From Thermus scotoductus DSM 8553 (GTDB lineage: Bacteria > Deinococcota > Deinococci > Deinococcales > Thermaceae): a stretch of 64,000 bases of DNA. The position numbers and the translations under genes are program-made. The stretch's first letter is position 1. Each line of letters opens with the position of its first letter. A model generated the notes under the pieces. The model saw only the letters and a list, made by a program, of their open reading frames with translations. It was not told where the DNA came from and ran no database searches. This document shows, one piece after another, positions 19,511-26,635 of this stretch. The stretch covers positions 62,001 to 126,000 of the forward strand of contig NZ_KB905730.1 of the NCBI RefSeq assembly GCF_000381045.1, read 5' to 3'.

Positions 19511-20694
19511 CGAACCACCTCCACGGGATCCCCATCCTTGAGGCCCACGGGCACGGGATGGATGACCTCGGCACCCTCGTCAAGGCCCTCCACCGCCGCT
19601 TGTCCGCCTTCTTGGGCGAGAAGGCGCACGGGGGTTTTTCTCGCCTTCCCCTCCTTCACCTGGTAGACCAGGGTTTCCCCCTCCTGGACCTGGAGGCTCG
19701 TTGCGGGGATGAGGAAGCCTTCGGCCAGCTTCACCCGGTAGCGCACCTCGGCGGGACCCGGGAGCAGGGTGTCTTCCGGCTTCAGGACCACCTCCACCAG
19801 GCGGGTCTGTCCCGGGAGGTCCGTCTTGCGCAGGAGGCGTGCCCGTACCTCCCGCCCGTTTTGCCTGAGGAGGAAGGGTGTTTCTGGAGTGAGGGCGCTG
19901 GCTTGGTCGGGAGGGAGGTAGACCTTGGCCAAAAGGCGGTCCGTGGTGGCCAACCGGAAGGCCCGGTTTCCCGTTCCCACGAACTCCCCTTCCCTTACGA
20001 AGACCTCCACCACCTCCCCGGCGAAGGGGGCCCGCACCGTGTTTTCCTTGAGGTTCCTTTCCGCCTGGCGCACCTGGAGCCGGGCGGCCTCCACCTGAAG
20101 CTCAAGAAGCCGGAGGTCCTCTCCCCGCTCCAGGCGGGATAGGGCCTCGAGGGCGTTCTGGTAGTTGCTTTCCGCTTGGCGGTACTGGGCCTCGAGGGCC
20201 TTGAGGTCCAATGGGGCCAAGGCCCCCGCCGAAAGCAAGGCCTGGCCTTCCTCGTAGCGCTTCTTGGCCGCCTGAAGCTGGGCTTCTGCCGCCTGGAGCT
20301 GGGCCTTGAGGGTGGCCCGGTTTCCCGCAAGCTGGTTTCGGGCGCGCTCCAGGTTGGCCTCGGCTTGTTTTAGGTTAAGCCTGGCGGCTTCCAGGGCCTC
20401 CTGGAAGGGAGCGGGGTCCAGGTAGACCACCCCTTCCCCCGCCTGCACCCGGGTGCCGGCGGGAAGGGTTCGCAGGACCCGGCCGGAGGCGCCTGCCGCC
20501 ACCAGGCTGTCCTTTTCCGCCTGCAAGGTGGCGGAGGCCCGCACCTCCCGCTCCAGGATTCCAGACTGGGCCCGCACGGTGCGTACCTCCGTGGCCAGGG
20601 TAGGGCTGGGAGGGGCCTCGGGGGCTTTGGCCTCCTTGGGGGCGCAGGCGCTCAGGAGGATGAGGCTTAGGGCAAGGCTTGCCATCGGGCGCAT
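19507..20694 (-). CDS. RND efflux membrane fusion lipoprotein
   Basis: A 395-residue periplasmic adaptor. The N-terminus MRPMASLALSLILLSACAPK is a lipoprotein signal with cysteine at 17. Then follow the half-lipoyl and barrel segments (VAAGASGRVLRTLPAGTRVQ), a long helical hairpin (LNLKQAEANLERARNQLAGN to LEVEAARLQVRQ-like repeats), the second lipoyl half (TVRAPFAGEVVEVFVREGEF) and a C-terminal beta domain. It bridges the RND pump and an outer-membrane channel. AAGGAGG before the ATG fixes the start; the gene is coupled to the pump by ATGA. Confidence 0.93.
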   Translation of the reverse strand: MRPMASLALSLILLSACAPKEAKAPEAPPSPTLATEVRTVRAQSGILEREVRASATLQAEKDSLVAAGASGRVLRTLPAGTRVQAGEGVVYLDPAPFQEALEAARLNLKQAEANLERARNQLAGNRATLKAQLQAAEAQLQAAKKRYEEGQALLSAGALAPLDLKALEAQYRQAESNYQNALEALSRLERGEDLRLLELQVEAARLQVRQAERNLKENTVRAPFAGEVVEVFVREGEFVGTGNRAFRLATTDRLLAKVYLPPDQASALTPETPFLLRQNGREVRARLLRKTDLPGQTRLVEVVLKPEDTLLPGPAEVRYRVKLAEGFLIPATSLQVQEGETLVYQVKEGKARKTPVRLLAQEGGQAAVEGLDEGAEVIHPVPVGLKDGDPVEVVR

Positions 20695-20704
20695 GGTTTC
20701 CTCC

Positions 20705-21673
20705 TTAGCGGCTCGCCAGAAGGCTGTAGTAAGCCTTCAAGTAGGCATGCTTGGCCTGCTCCAGGGAAAGCGCCGCCTGCTTGAGGGCGAGTTCCTGTTG
20801 TAGAAGGCCTAACCGGCTGGTGAGGCCGGCCTGGAACCGCTTCTCCTCGGCGCGGTAGCGCTCCTGGGCTGCCCGGTAAGCTTCCTCCGCCGTTTTCACC
20901 CCTTGCAGGAGGGGGGATAGCTGGCGGTACCTGGCCTCCAGTCCTACCCTTAAGGAACGCTCCAGGTTGGCCAGGTTGGCCTCGAGGGTTTGGATCTGGT
21001 CCTCCAGGGCCTCGATCTCCTTCCTTGGGACGAAGCTTTCGTCCAAGAGACCCCGCTGGAAGCGGAGAAGGGCCAGGGACTGCTTCAGCTGCAGGAGGTC
21101 GGTGTGCTCCTGAAGAAGGGTTTCCACCAGCTTCTCCTCGGGGAGGGCTGGCAGCTCCTTGACGCCTTCCGGCTTCCAATCCCCCACCAGGTTCGCCAAG
21201 GCGGCCAGGGCGGTATCCCGTCCCCTTTGGGCCAGCTCCAGGTTCTTCCTGGCCTCCAGAAGCCGGTTTTGCGCCTCCAGGAGGTCCAGGCTGGTGGCCC
21301 CGCCTCCCTTGAGGCGGATCTCCGTGGCCTTGAGTCCCAGCTCGGCCACCTCCACCGCCTTTTCCGCCAGATCCACCTGCAGGAGGGCTTCATAGGCCTG
21401 GGTGTAGGCGGAAACGATCTCGCTTTCCGTCTGGGCCAGGGCCCGTTTGAACCTGGCCTCGGCCAGATCCCTGGCCTGGCGCGCTTGCAACTCGGCCAAG
21501 GCCGTGCGCAAGGGGTCCTGGAGGGTGCGGGCGAGGTCTTTTTGCTTGGTTTGGTAGTCCAAGCGGGCCGTGACCACCGCCGCCACCTCCGGTGCCTTTT
21601 TCAGGGCCTCGGGGAGGGGCTGGGCTAAGCCAGGAGCCAGAAGCACGAGTAAGGCTAGGGCGTTTTTTCTCAT
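20705..21673 (-). CDS. TolC-family outer-membrane efflux protein (second of two)
   Basis: A 322-residue, secreted (MRKNALALLVLLAPGLAQ signal peptide), coiled-coil protein of the outer membrane efflux (OEP) family. Helical segments such as VELGLKATEIRLKGGGATSL-like and GVKTAEEAYRAAQERYRAEE match the TolC periplasmic barrel, but the protein is about 100 residues shorter than usual TolC homologues. The start at 21673 overlaps the preceding TolC-like gene as ATGA; the longer frame to 21724 is rejected because it lacks a signal peptide. With its neighbour it probably supplies the outer-membrane duct; a mixed trimer is possible. Confidence 0.85.
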   Translation of the reverse strand: MRKNALALLVLLAPGLAQPLPEALKKAPEVAAVVTARLDYQTKQKDLARTLQDPLRTALAELQARQARDLAEARFKRALAQTESEIVSAYTQAYEALLQVDLAEKAVEVAELGLKATEIRLKGGGATSLDLLEAQNRLLEARKNLELAQRGRDTALAALANLVGDWKPEGVKELPALPEEKLVETLLQEHTDLLQLKQSLALLRFQRGLLDESFVPRKEIEALEDQIQTLEANLANLERSLRVGLEARYRQLSPLLQGVKTAEEAYRAAQERYRAEEKRFQAGLTSRLGLLQQELALKQAALSLEQAKHAYLKAYYSLLASR

Positions 21674-22938
21674 GGGGTCACCTCCGGTAGGAGTTCGCCG
21701 TAGAACTGGTAAAGCTCCATCCACTTGGTTCTCAGGTCGCTTTCCGCCTGGGCCAGGGCCAGTTCCGCCTGGGCAAGGGAAAGCTCCGCCTGCAACAGGG
21801 CCAGGGGGCTTTCCAGGCCCAGTTCCAGGCGCTTTTTCGTTTCCGCCAGGGTCCTTTCCTGGGCCTCGAGGCGGAGGCGGGCTAGCTCCAGGGACGTCCT
21901 CAGGGTTTTCAGGGAGTTATTCAGGGTCTCTTCCTGAAGCCGGGCTTGTCTTTCGGCTGCCTTTAGGGCTTCCTCCGCCCCCCGCACCTGGGCCTCTGCG
22001 GCCTCCAGGGCGGCGAAAAGACCCGGGGAGAGGGTGAGGGAAAAGGAGAGCCTCATTTCCTCCAGGGTGCGGTAGCTACCCCCTCCGGGTAGGCTGGTGG
22101 GCCTTTGCGCGGGATCCTGCCGGGTGTAGGCCAGGGTGGGTTGCAGGGTCCGGCTGGAAAGGCTCAGGGCCAGGGTGTCGTTCCCGCTCGGGTAGAGGAG
22201 GTAGCTGGCCTTGACCTCGGGGAAGAGGGTGCGGAGGGCGCTCATGTGGGCGATCCTGGCTTCCTCCAGGCTCAGGCGGGCTTCCTCCAGGGAGAGGGGC
22301 GTGGTGCCTTGGGGTGGGGGGATCTCGGGAAGGGGCTTGGTGAGGTCTACCAGCCCCTCCGCTCCCTTCCTGGCCAGTTCCACGTTCCTCTGGGCCTCCA
22401 GGAGGCGGTTTTCCGCTTCCTTCAGGGCAAGTTCCGCCTCCCTGAGCTCCTTGGGGTTGGCCTGGCGTTTCCGAGCTGCCTCCAGGGCTGCCTGGGCCAG
22501 TTCCACTCCCTTTTGCGCCACCTTTTCCCCCAAGAGGGCCAGCTGGTAGCGTCCGTATGCGGCCACCGCCTGGGTTTGCAGGGCAGTAAGGACCTTGCGG
22601 TAGCCGAGCTCCGCTCTTCGGTAGGCGATCCGGGCCCGTTCCAGGCTGTCCTGCACGTCCCCGAAGGGGAATGGAGTAAGGACCAGGGCCAGGGTGAGGC
22701 TTCCCCCTGTGGCGGGCAGGCTTTGGCAGAGGGAGGGAGGAGTGCACTCGTATCCCAAGCGGGCGTAGTTTCCCTGCACATTGAGGGCTAAGGGGGAAGC
22801 CTGGGCCTCGAGGGCCTTGGCGGCAGCCTGCAAGAGGGCCTGGGCCTGCCGGGCCAGGGGGTGGTCCTTGAGGGGACTCAGCGCCCCCTGGGCCAATGCG
22901 GGGAGGAGAAAGAGGAGGAGGGCGAGGGCTTTAGCCAC
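21670..22938 (-). CDS. TolC-family outer-membrane efflux protein (first of two)
   Basis: A 422-residue TolC/OEP-family protein with signal peptide MAKALALLLFLLPALAQG. Two OEP repeats are visible: helices such as LERARIAYRRAELGYRKVLT and ALEAAEAQVRGAEEALKAAE, with hairpin-like beta segments between (LNVQGNYARLGYECTPPSLC, LSLSSRTLQPTLAYTRQDPA). The GTG start overlaps the marR stop by eight bases and follows CGGAGG. First structural gene of the efflux operon. Confidence 0.88.
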   Translation of the reverse strand: MAKALALLLFLLPALAQGALSPLKDHPLARQAQALLQAAAKALEAQASPLALNVQGNYARLGYECTPPSLCQSLPATGGSLTLALVLTPFPFGDVQDSLERARIAYRRAELGYRKVLTALQTQAVAAYGRYQLALLGEKVAQKGVELAQAALEAARKRQANPKELREAELALKEAENRLLEAQRNVELARKGAEGLVDLTKPLPEIPPPQGTTPLSLEEARLSLEEARIAHMSALRTLFPEVKASYLLYPSGNDTLALSLSSRTLQPTLAYTRQDPAQRPTSLPGGGSYRTLEEMRLSFSLTLSPGLFAALEAAEAQVRGAEEALKAAERQARLQEETLNNSLKTLRTSLELARLRLEAQERTLAETKKRLELGLESPLALLQAELSLAQAELALAQAESDLRTKWMELYQFYGELLPEVTP

Positions 22939-23365
22939 CTTCCACCTCCGTGAGCTTGCGCAGGAGGTCGCGGAAAAGGAGGAGCTCCTTTGGGCTGAGC
23001 CGGGCTAGGTGCTGCCCGTAGGCCTGAAGCCAGGCTTCCTGTAGGCGCTTGTGCACGGCCTCCCCCTTGGGGGTGAGGCGCAGGAGCACCCTGCGGCGGT
23101 CCTGGGGGTCTGGGTGGCGCCTCAGGAGGCCGGCTTCCTCCATGGAGGCCAGGAGGTGGGAAACCTGGGAGGGAAGGACCTCGAGGTGTTCCGCCAGGCG
23201 GGAGGGAAGCTGGATCCCCTCCTTCACCAGGCGGAGTACCTCCGCCTGGAGGAGGGAGAGGCCTTCTTGGGCAAAGGTTTCCTTGGCCCGGGCGAGGAGA
23301 AGGCGCATCAAGGCATACCCCAGCCGCGAGAGCTCCTCCACCAGGGGAGCAGGGGGACCCTTCAT
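22931..23365 (-). CDS. MarR-family transcriptional regulator of the efflux operon
   Basis: A 144-residue winged-helix regulator (MKGPPAPLVEELSRLGYALM). The DNA-binding region reads LPSRLAEHLEVLPSQVSHLL (recognition helix) followed by the wing RHPDPQDRRRVLLRLTPKGE, the MarR signature. MarR proteins are dimers that usually repress the adjacent operon and release DNA on binding a small phenolic ligand. The ATG at 23365 lies eight bases after TATAGT, so the message is probably leaderless; an in-frame TTG at 23374 is the alternative. First gene of the marR-tolC-tolC-fusion-RND-hydrolase operon. Confidence 0.9.
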   Translation of the reverse strand: MKGPPAPLVEELSRLGYALMRLLLARAKETFAQEGLSLLQAEVLRLVKEGIQLPSRLAEHLEVLPSQVSHLLASMEEAGLLRRHPDPQDRRRVLLRLTPKGEAVHKRLQEAWLQAYGQHLARLSPKELLLFRDLLRKLTEVEGG

Positions 23366-23373
23366 ACTCTTCA

Positions 23374-23401
23374 ACTATACATGTAAATCAAGGAAAAACA
23401 A
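23374..23401 (-). promoter_or_regulatory. Promoter of the marR-RND operon
   Basis: On the minus strand TTGTTT (23396-23401), a 16-base spacer and TATAGT (23374-23379). The spacer contains the palindrome TACATGTA (23378-23385), a candidate half of a MarR operator overlapping the -10. The transcription start would fall at or next to the ATG at 23365. Confidence 0.5.
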
Positions 23402-23447
23402 GGGCGTGCCCCACATGGCCCCATGGTGTAGAATGGCGAAAGGTGAT

Positions 23448-24773
23448 ATGGACAGACCTCCCAGTCGGTGGCTCTTCTTCTTGCCCTTCGGTTCCCTAGC
23501 CCTGGCCCAATCCCAAGCCCCAAGCCCTGGGGACCTCTTTCTTTTGGTCCTTCTCTTGGCCCTTTCCGCCTTCTTCTCCGCCAGCGAAACGGCCTTCACC
23601 ACCCTATATCCCTGGAAGGTGCGGGAGCTTGCGGAAACCCAAGGGGGGCCCTTCCGGCTTCTCTCCCAGGACATCACCCGTTTCCTCACCACCATCCTGG
23701 TGGGCAACAACCTGGTGAACATCGCCGCCACCGCTTTGGTGACGGACCTGGCCACCCGGGCCTTCGGCTCGGCCGGCGTGGGCCTGGCCACGGGGCTCAT
23801 GACCTTTCTCATCCTGTTTTTCGGGGAGATCACCCCCAAGTCCATCGCTGTTCACCACGCCGTACCCTTGGCCCGGGTAGCTGCCTGGCCCATCTATCTT
23901 TTTTCTATCCTGCTTTATCCGGTGGGCCGCTTCTTCAGCCTGGTTTCGGGTTTCTTCTTGAGGGTGCTGGGCCTGGAGCCCCGGGATACCCCCCTGGTGT
24001 CCGAGCACGAGCTTAAGCTCATCCTGGCGGGGGCGGAGGAGTCCGGCACCATCGAGGCCCAGGAGGAGGAGATGATCCACTCCATCCTGGAGCTGGAGGA
24101 AACCCCCGTGCGGGAGATCATGACCCCCCGGGTGGAAATGGTGGCCATCGAGGCCGAGGCCAGCCTGGAGGACTTCCTCCACCTCTTCCGCGAGCACCGC
24201 TACAGCCGGGTTCCCGTCTACAAGGAGAGCGTGGACCACATCGTGGGGGTGGCCTACGCCAAGGACCTGCTGGACTACTACTGCGAGGAGGATCTTAAAG
24301 GGCGCACCGTGGCCTCCATCGCCCATCCCCCTTACTTCGTGCCCGAGAACATGGATGCCTGGTCCCTCCTAAGGGAGCTTCGCCGGCGGAAGGTGCACAT
24401 GGCCATCGTGGTGGACGAGTTCGGGGGCACGGCGGGCCTGGTCACCTTGGAGGACGTGATGGAGGAGATCGTGGGGGAGATCTACGACGAGACCGACGAG
24501 CCGGAGGACCTGGCCATTCGCAGGCTTCCCGACGGCTCCTTCTCCATCCAGGCCCAGACCCCCGTGGACGAGGTGTCCGAGGTCTTGGGAGTGGAGCTTC
24601 CCGAAGGAGAGTACGACACCCTTTCCGGCTTCCTCTACGAGCAGTTTGGTCGCATCCCCGGCGTGGGGGAAAGCGTGGAGTGGCAGGGGTTTCGCTTCGT
24701 GGTGGAAAGCGCCGACCAGCGCCGCATAGAAAGGGTGCGGGTGGAAAGGCTGGTGGAGCATGGAGAGGGTTAG
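23448..24773 (+). CDS. CNNM/CorC-type membrane protein with CBS domains
   Basis: A 441-residue protein of the HlyC/CorC (CNNM/DUF21) family. The N-terminal DUF21 membrane domain starts FLLVLLLALSAFFSASETAF and includes ITRFLTTILVGNNLVNIAAT; it is followed by two CBS domains (ETPVREIMTPRVEMVAIEAE near residue 215 and the second ending EFGGTAGLVTLEDVMEEIVG) and a C-terminal CorC_HlyC domain (LGVELPEGEYDTLSGFLYEQ). Relatives transport or sense Mg2+ and other divalent ions. AAAGGTG precedes the ATG at 23448; TAGAAT at 23428-23433 is a likely -10. The end overlaps cdd by 14 bases. Confidence 0.9.
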   Translation: MDRPPSRWLFFLPFGSLALAQSQAPSPGDLFLLVLLLALSAFFSASETAFTTLYPWKVRELAETQGGPFRLLSQDITRFLTTILVGNNLVNIAATALVTDLATRAFGSAGVGLATGLMTFLILFFGEITPKSIAVHHAVPLARVAAWPIYLFSILLYPVGRFFSLVSGFFLRVLGLEPRDTPLVSEHELKLILAGAEESGTIEAQEEEMIHSILELEETPVREIMTPRVEMVAIEAEASLEDFLHLFREHRYSRVPVYKESVDHIVGVAYAKDLLDYYCEEDLKGRTVASIAHPPYFVPENMDAWSLLRELRRRKVHMAIVVDEFGGTAGLVTLEDVMEEIVGEIYDETDEPEDLAIRRLPDGSFSIQAQTPVDEVSEVLGVELPEGEYDTLSGFLYEQFGRIPGVGESVEWQGFRFVVESADQRRIERVRVERLVEHGEG

Positions 24774-25128
24774 GGCCATCCTCGAGGCCCATGTGGAGCG
24801 GGCCTACGCTCCTTACTCCGGCTTCCCCGTGGTGGCCCTGGTGGAGGCGGAAGGGGAAAGCTTCCTTGGGGTCAACGTGGAAAACGCCTCCTTCCCCCTT
24901 TCCCAGTGTGCGGAACGGAATGCGGTGGCCGCCATGGTGCTTTCGGGGAAGAGGCGCATTGACCGGGTGCACATCTATAGCCCCAAGGGGCCCATCCCCC
25001 CGTGCGGGGGGTGCCGCCAAGTCCTCTTGGAGTTTGGCAGCCCCGAAACCGAGGTGGTGTTGCATGGTCCCGAGGGGTATGTGGTGAAGACCCTGGGGGA
25101 ACTCTTACCCTGGGGCTTTAGGCTCTAG
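24760..25128 (+). CDS. cdd: Cytidine deaminase
   Basis: A 122-residue tetrameric zinc enzyme that deaminates cytidine and deoxycytidine for pyrimidine salvage. Both signatures are present: NVENASFPLSQCAERNAVAA with the CAE zinc and proton-shuttle residues, and PIPPCGGCRQVL with the other two cysteines. The ATG lies inside the end of the CorC-type gene, so translation is probably coupled. Its TAG overlaps the TAG of the convergent lipoprotein gene in the palindrome CTAG. Confidence 0.95.
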   Translation: MERVRAILEAHVERAYAPYSGFPVVALVEAEGESFLGVNVENASFPLSQCAERNAVAAMVLSGKRRIDRVHIYSPKGPIPPCGGCRQVLLEFGSPETEVVLHGPEGYVVKTLGELLPWGFRL

Positions 25129-25793
25129 AGGGAAAGGACGAGGCTTTGGCGGAGGAAGCCTGGGACCTCGAGGGTGAGTTCCAACCTGCCTGTCCCCCGT
25201 TCCAGGCCAGGTCGGAAGCCCACCACCTGAAGCCGGCCCTCGCCCCGGGCGGGCAGATCCACCTGTACCCGGAAGCTTTGGCCCAGGAGGACCAAGCTTC
25301 CTTCCACCTTGAGGGGAAGGGGGTTGGGGTTTTCCAGGAAGAAGTTCACCCCCACCCGGCGGACCCTTGGGGGCTCCAGGGGGAAGGCCAGCCGGGTGCG
25401 GAAGAAGGTGAGGCTTTGGCCCAGGGTGCGGCCTTCCAAGGCCACCGCCACCCCCTCCCGGGAGAGGAGGGCCTGGGCTGTGGCCAAGGCCTCCTTGGGG
25501 GTGAGCCGTACCAGGAGCACCTCCTCCTTCCTTCCGGGGGGTAGGGTTAGGTCCAGGGGCACGGCCACCTCCCCCACCCTGAGCCGGGTGCCAAAGGTGG
25601 CCAGGGGCAGGGGGAAGGGGTTGGGGTTTTGGAACTCCACCCTTACCCCCAGGAGGAGGGCGGGTTCCGGGCTCACTTCCAGGCCCCGCAGCTCGGCTCC
25701 CAGGAAGCGGGCCTCGGGGGTCAGGGTCTGGGGAGCGCAGGCGGCCAAAAGGCCCAGGGTCAAGAGGCCTAAAAGAATTCTCACAGGAGCCAT
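25125..25793 (-). CDS. Lipoprotein with two WHy/LEA14-like domains
   Basis: A 222-residue exported lipoprotein: signal RILLGLLTLGLLAAC with lipobox LAAC. Two successive WHy/LEA-14 type domains follow, each with the hallmark Asn-Pro-Asn-Pro: VEFQNPNPFPLPLATFGTRL near residue 55 and VNFFLENPNPLPLKVEGSLV near residue 150. WHy domains are linked to desiccation and stress tolerance in bacteria and plants; the activity is not known. ATG at 25793 has GGAGG close upstream; a GTG at 25785 overlapping the preceding stop as GTGA is an equally good start. Confidence 0.75.
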   Translation of the reverse strand: MAPVRILLGLLTLGLLAACAPQTLTPEARFLGAELRGLEVSPEPALLLGVRVEFQNPNPFPLPLATFGTRLRVGEVAVPLDLTLPPGRKEEVLLVRLTPKEALATAQALLSREGVAVALEGRTLGQSLTFFRTRLAFPLEPPRVRRVGVNFFLENPNPLPLKVEGSLVLLGQSFRVQVDLPARGEGRLQVVGFRPGLERGTGRLELTLEVPGFLRQSLVLSL

Positions 25794-26635
25794 CCTTCCT
25801 CCTTGAGGGCTTCCAAGACGGGCCGAAACTCCTTCCAGATAGGGCTTTCCTGGGGATAGGGAGGCCTTGGGTAACCGGCGGGTAGGCCCAGGTGCCTCAT
25901 GGCCTGCTTGAGGAGGGGTACCCCACCCCTGGAAAGAAGGTTCCCCAAGGGGAATAGCCGTTTTTGCAGGGCCTGGGCTTCGCTTAGGCGGCCGGTCCGG
26001 AAGGCCTCCAGGAGGGACCGGTAGGCCCTGGGGGCCAGGTTGGCCGCCGCCAGGATGCCTCCTTCGGCTCCCAGGGCCAAAGCCCCCAGGAAGGTGGGGG
26101 CGTGGCCGGTGAAGACCCGGAAGTCATCCCTCAGATGGGCCTGGTAAAAGGCCAGGCGGGTTAGGTCCCCGCTGGAGTCCTTGATTCCCGTGATCCTGGG
26201 GTGTTGGGCCAGGGTTTCCACCGCGGAAAGGGGCAGGTCCACCTTGGTGTTCTGGGGCACGTGGTAGAGGAAGATGGGCATCCTTTCCGCCAGGGCTTTG
26301 TAGTAGGCCACGAGCCCCTCGCCGAGGCTTGCGTGGTAGTAGCGGGGAGGCGTGGCCAGAAGGGCCATGGCGCCTGCTTCCTGGGCCTCGAGGAGGGCCC
26401 GTTCCGCCTGGGGCACGGTTTCCTCCATGAGGCCCACCAGGAAAGGCTTCCGGGGTTTTAGGGCCCGAAGCCCCCTGGCCCGTTCCTCCGGGGTCAGGTG
26501 GACGCCTTCCCCGTTGGAGCCGTAGATGAGAAGCCCGTCCACCAGAGGTTCCAGGGCTTCCGCCAGTTCCCGAAAGGCCTCTGTGTCCAGGCGGCCCTCC
26601 CGGTCAAATGGGGTGGGGATGGGGGGAAGGATCAT
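25781..26635 (-). CDS. DHDPS/NAL-superfamily aldolase, substrate unknown
   Basis: A 284-residue TIM-barrel class I aldolase. The Schiff-base lysine is in ITGIKDSSGD near residue 155, the catalytic Tyr in IFLYHVPQNTKVDL near 127 and the carboxylate-binding loop reads YGSNGEGVHL in place of the usual GTTGE. The family includes dihydrodipicolinate synthase, N-acetylneuraminate lyase and 2-keto-3-deoxy-sugar aldolases. Thermus makes lysine by the alpha-aminoadipate route, so a DapA role is unlikely; a keto-acid aldolase is more plausible. It is followed, with a 13-base overlap, by the WHy lipoprotein and preceded by a membrane protein. Confidence 0.85.
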   Translation of the reverse strand: MILPPIPTPFDREGRLDTEAFRELAEALEPLVDGLLIYGSNGEGVHLTPEERARGLRALKPRKPFLVGLMEETVPQAERALLEAQEAGAMALLATPPRYYHASLGEGLVAYYKALAERMPIFLYHVPQNTKVDLPLSAVETLAQHPRITGIKDSSGDLTRLAFYQAHLRDDFRVFTGHAPTFLGALALGAEGGILAAANLAPRAYRSLLEAFRTGRLSEAQALQKRLFPLGNLLSRGGVPLLKQAMRHLGLPAGYPRPPYPQESPIWKEFRPVLEALKEEGWLL

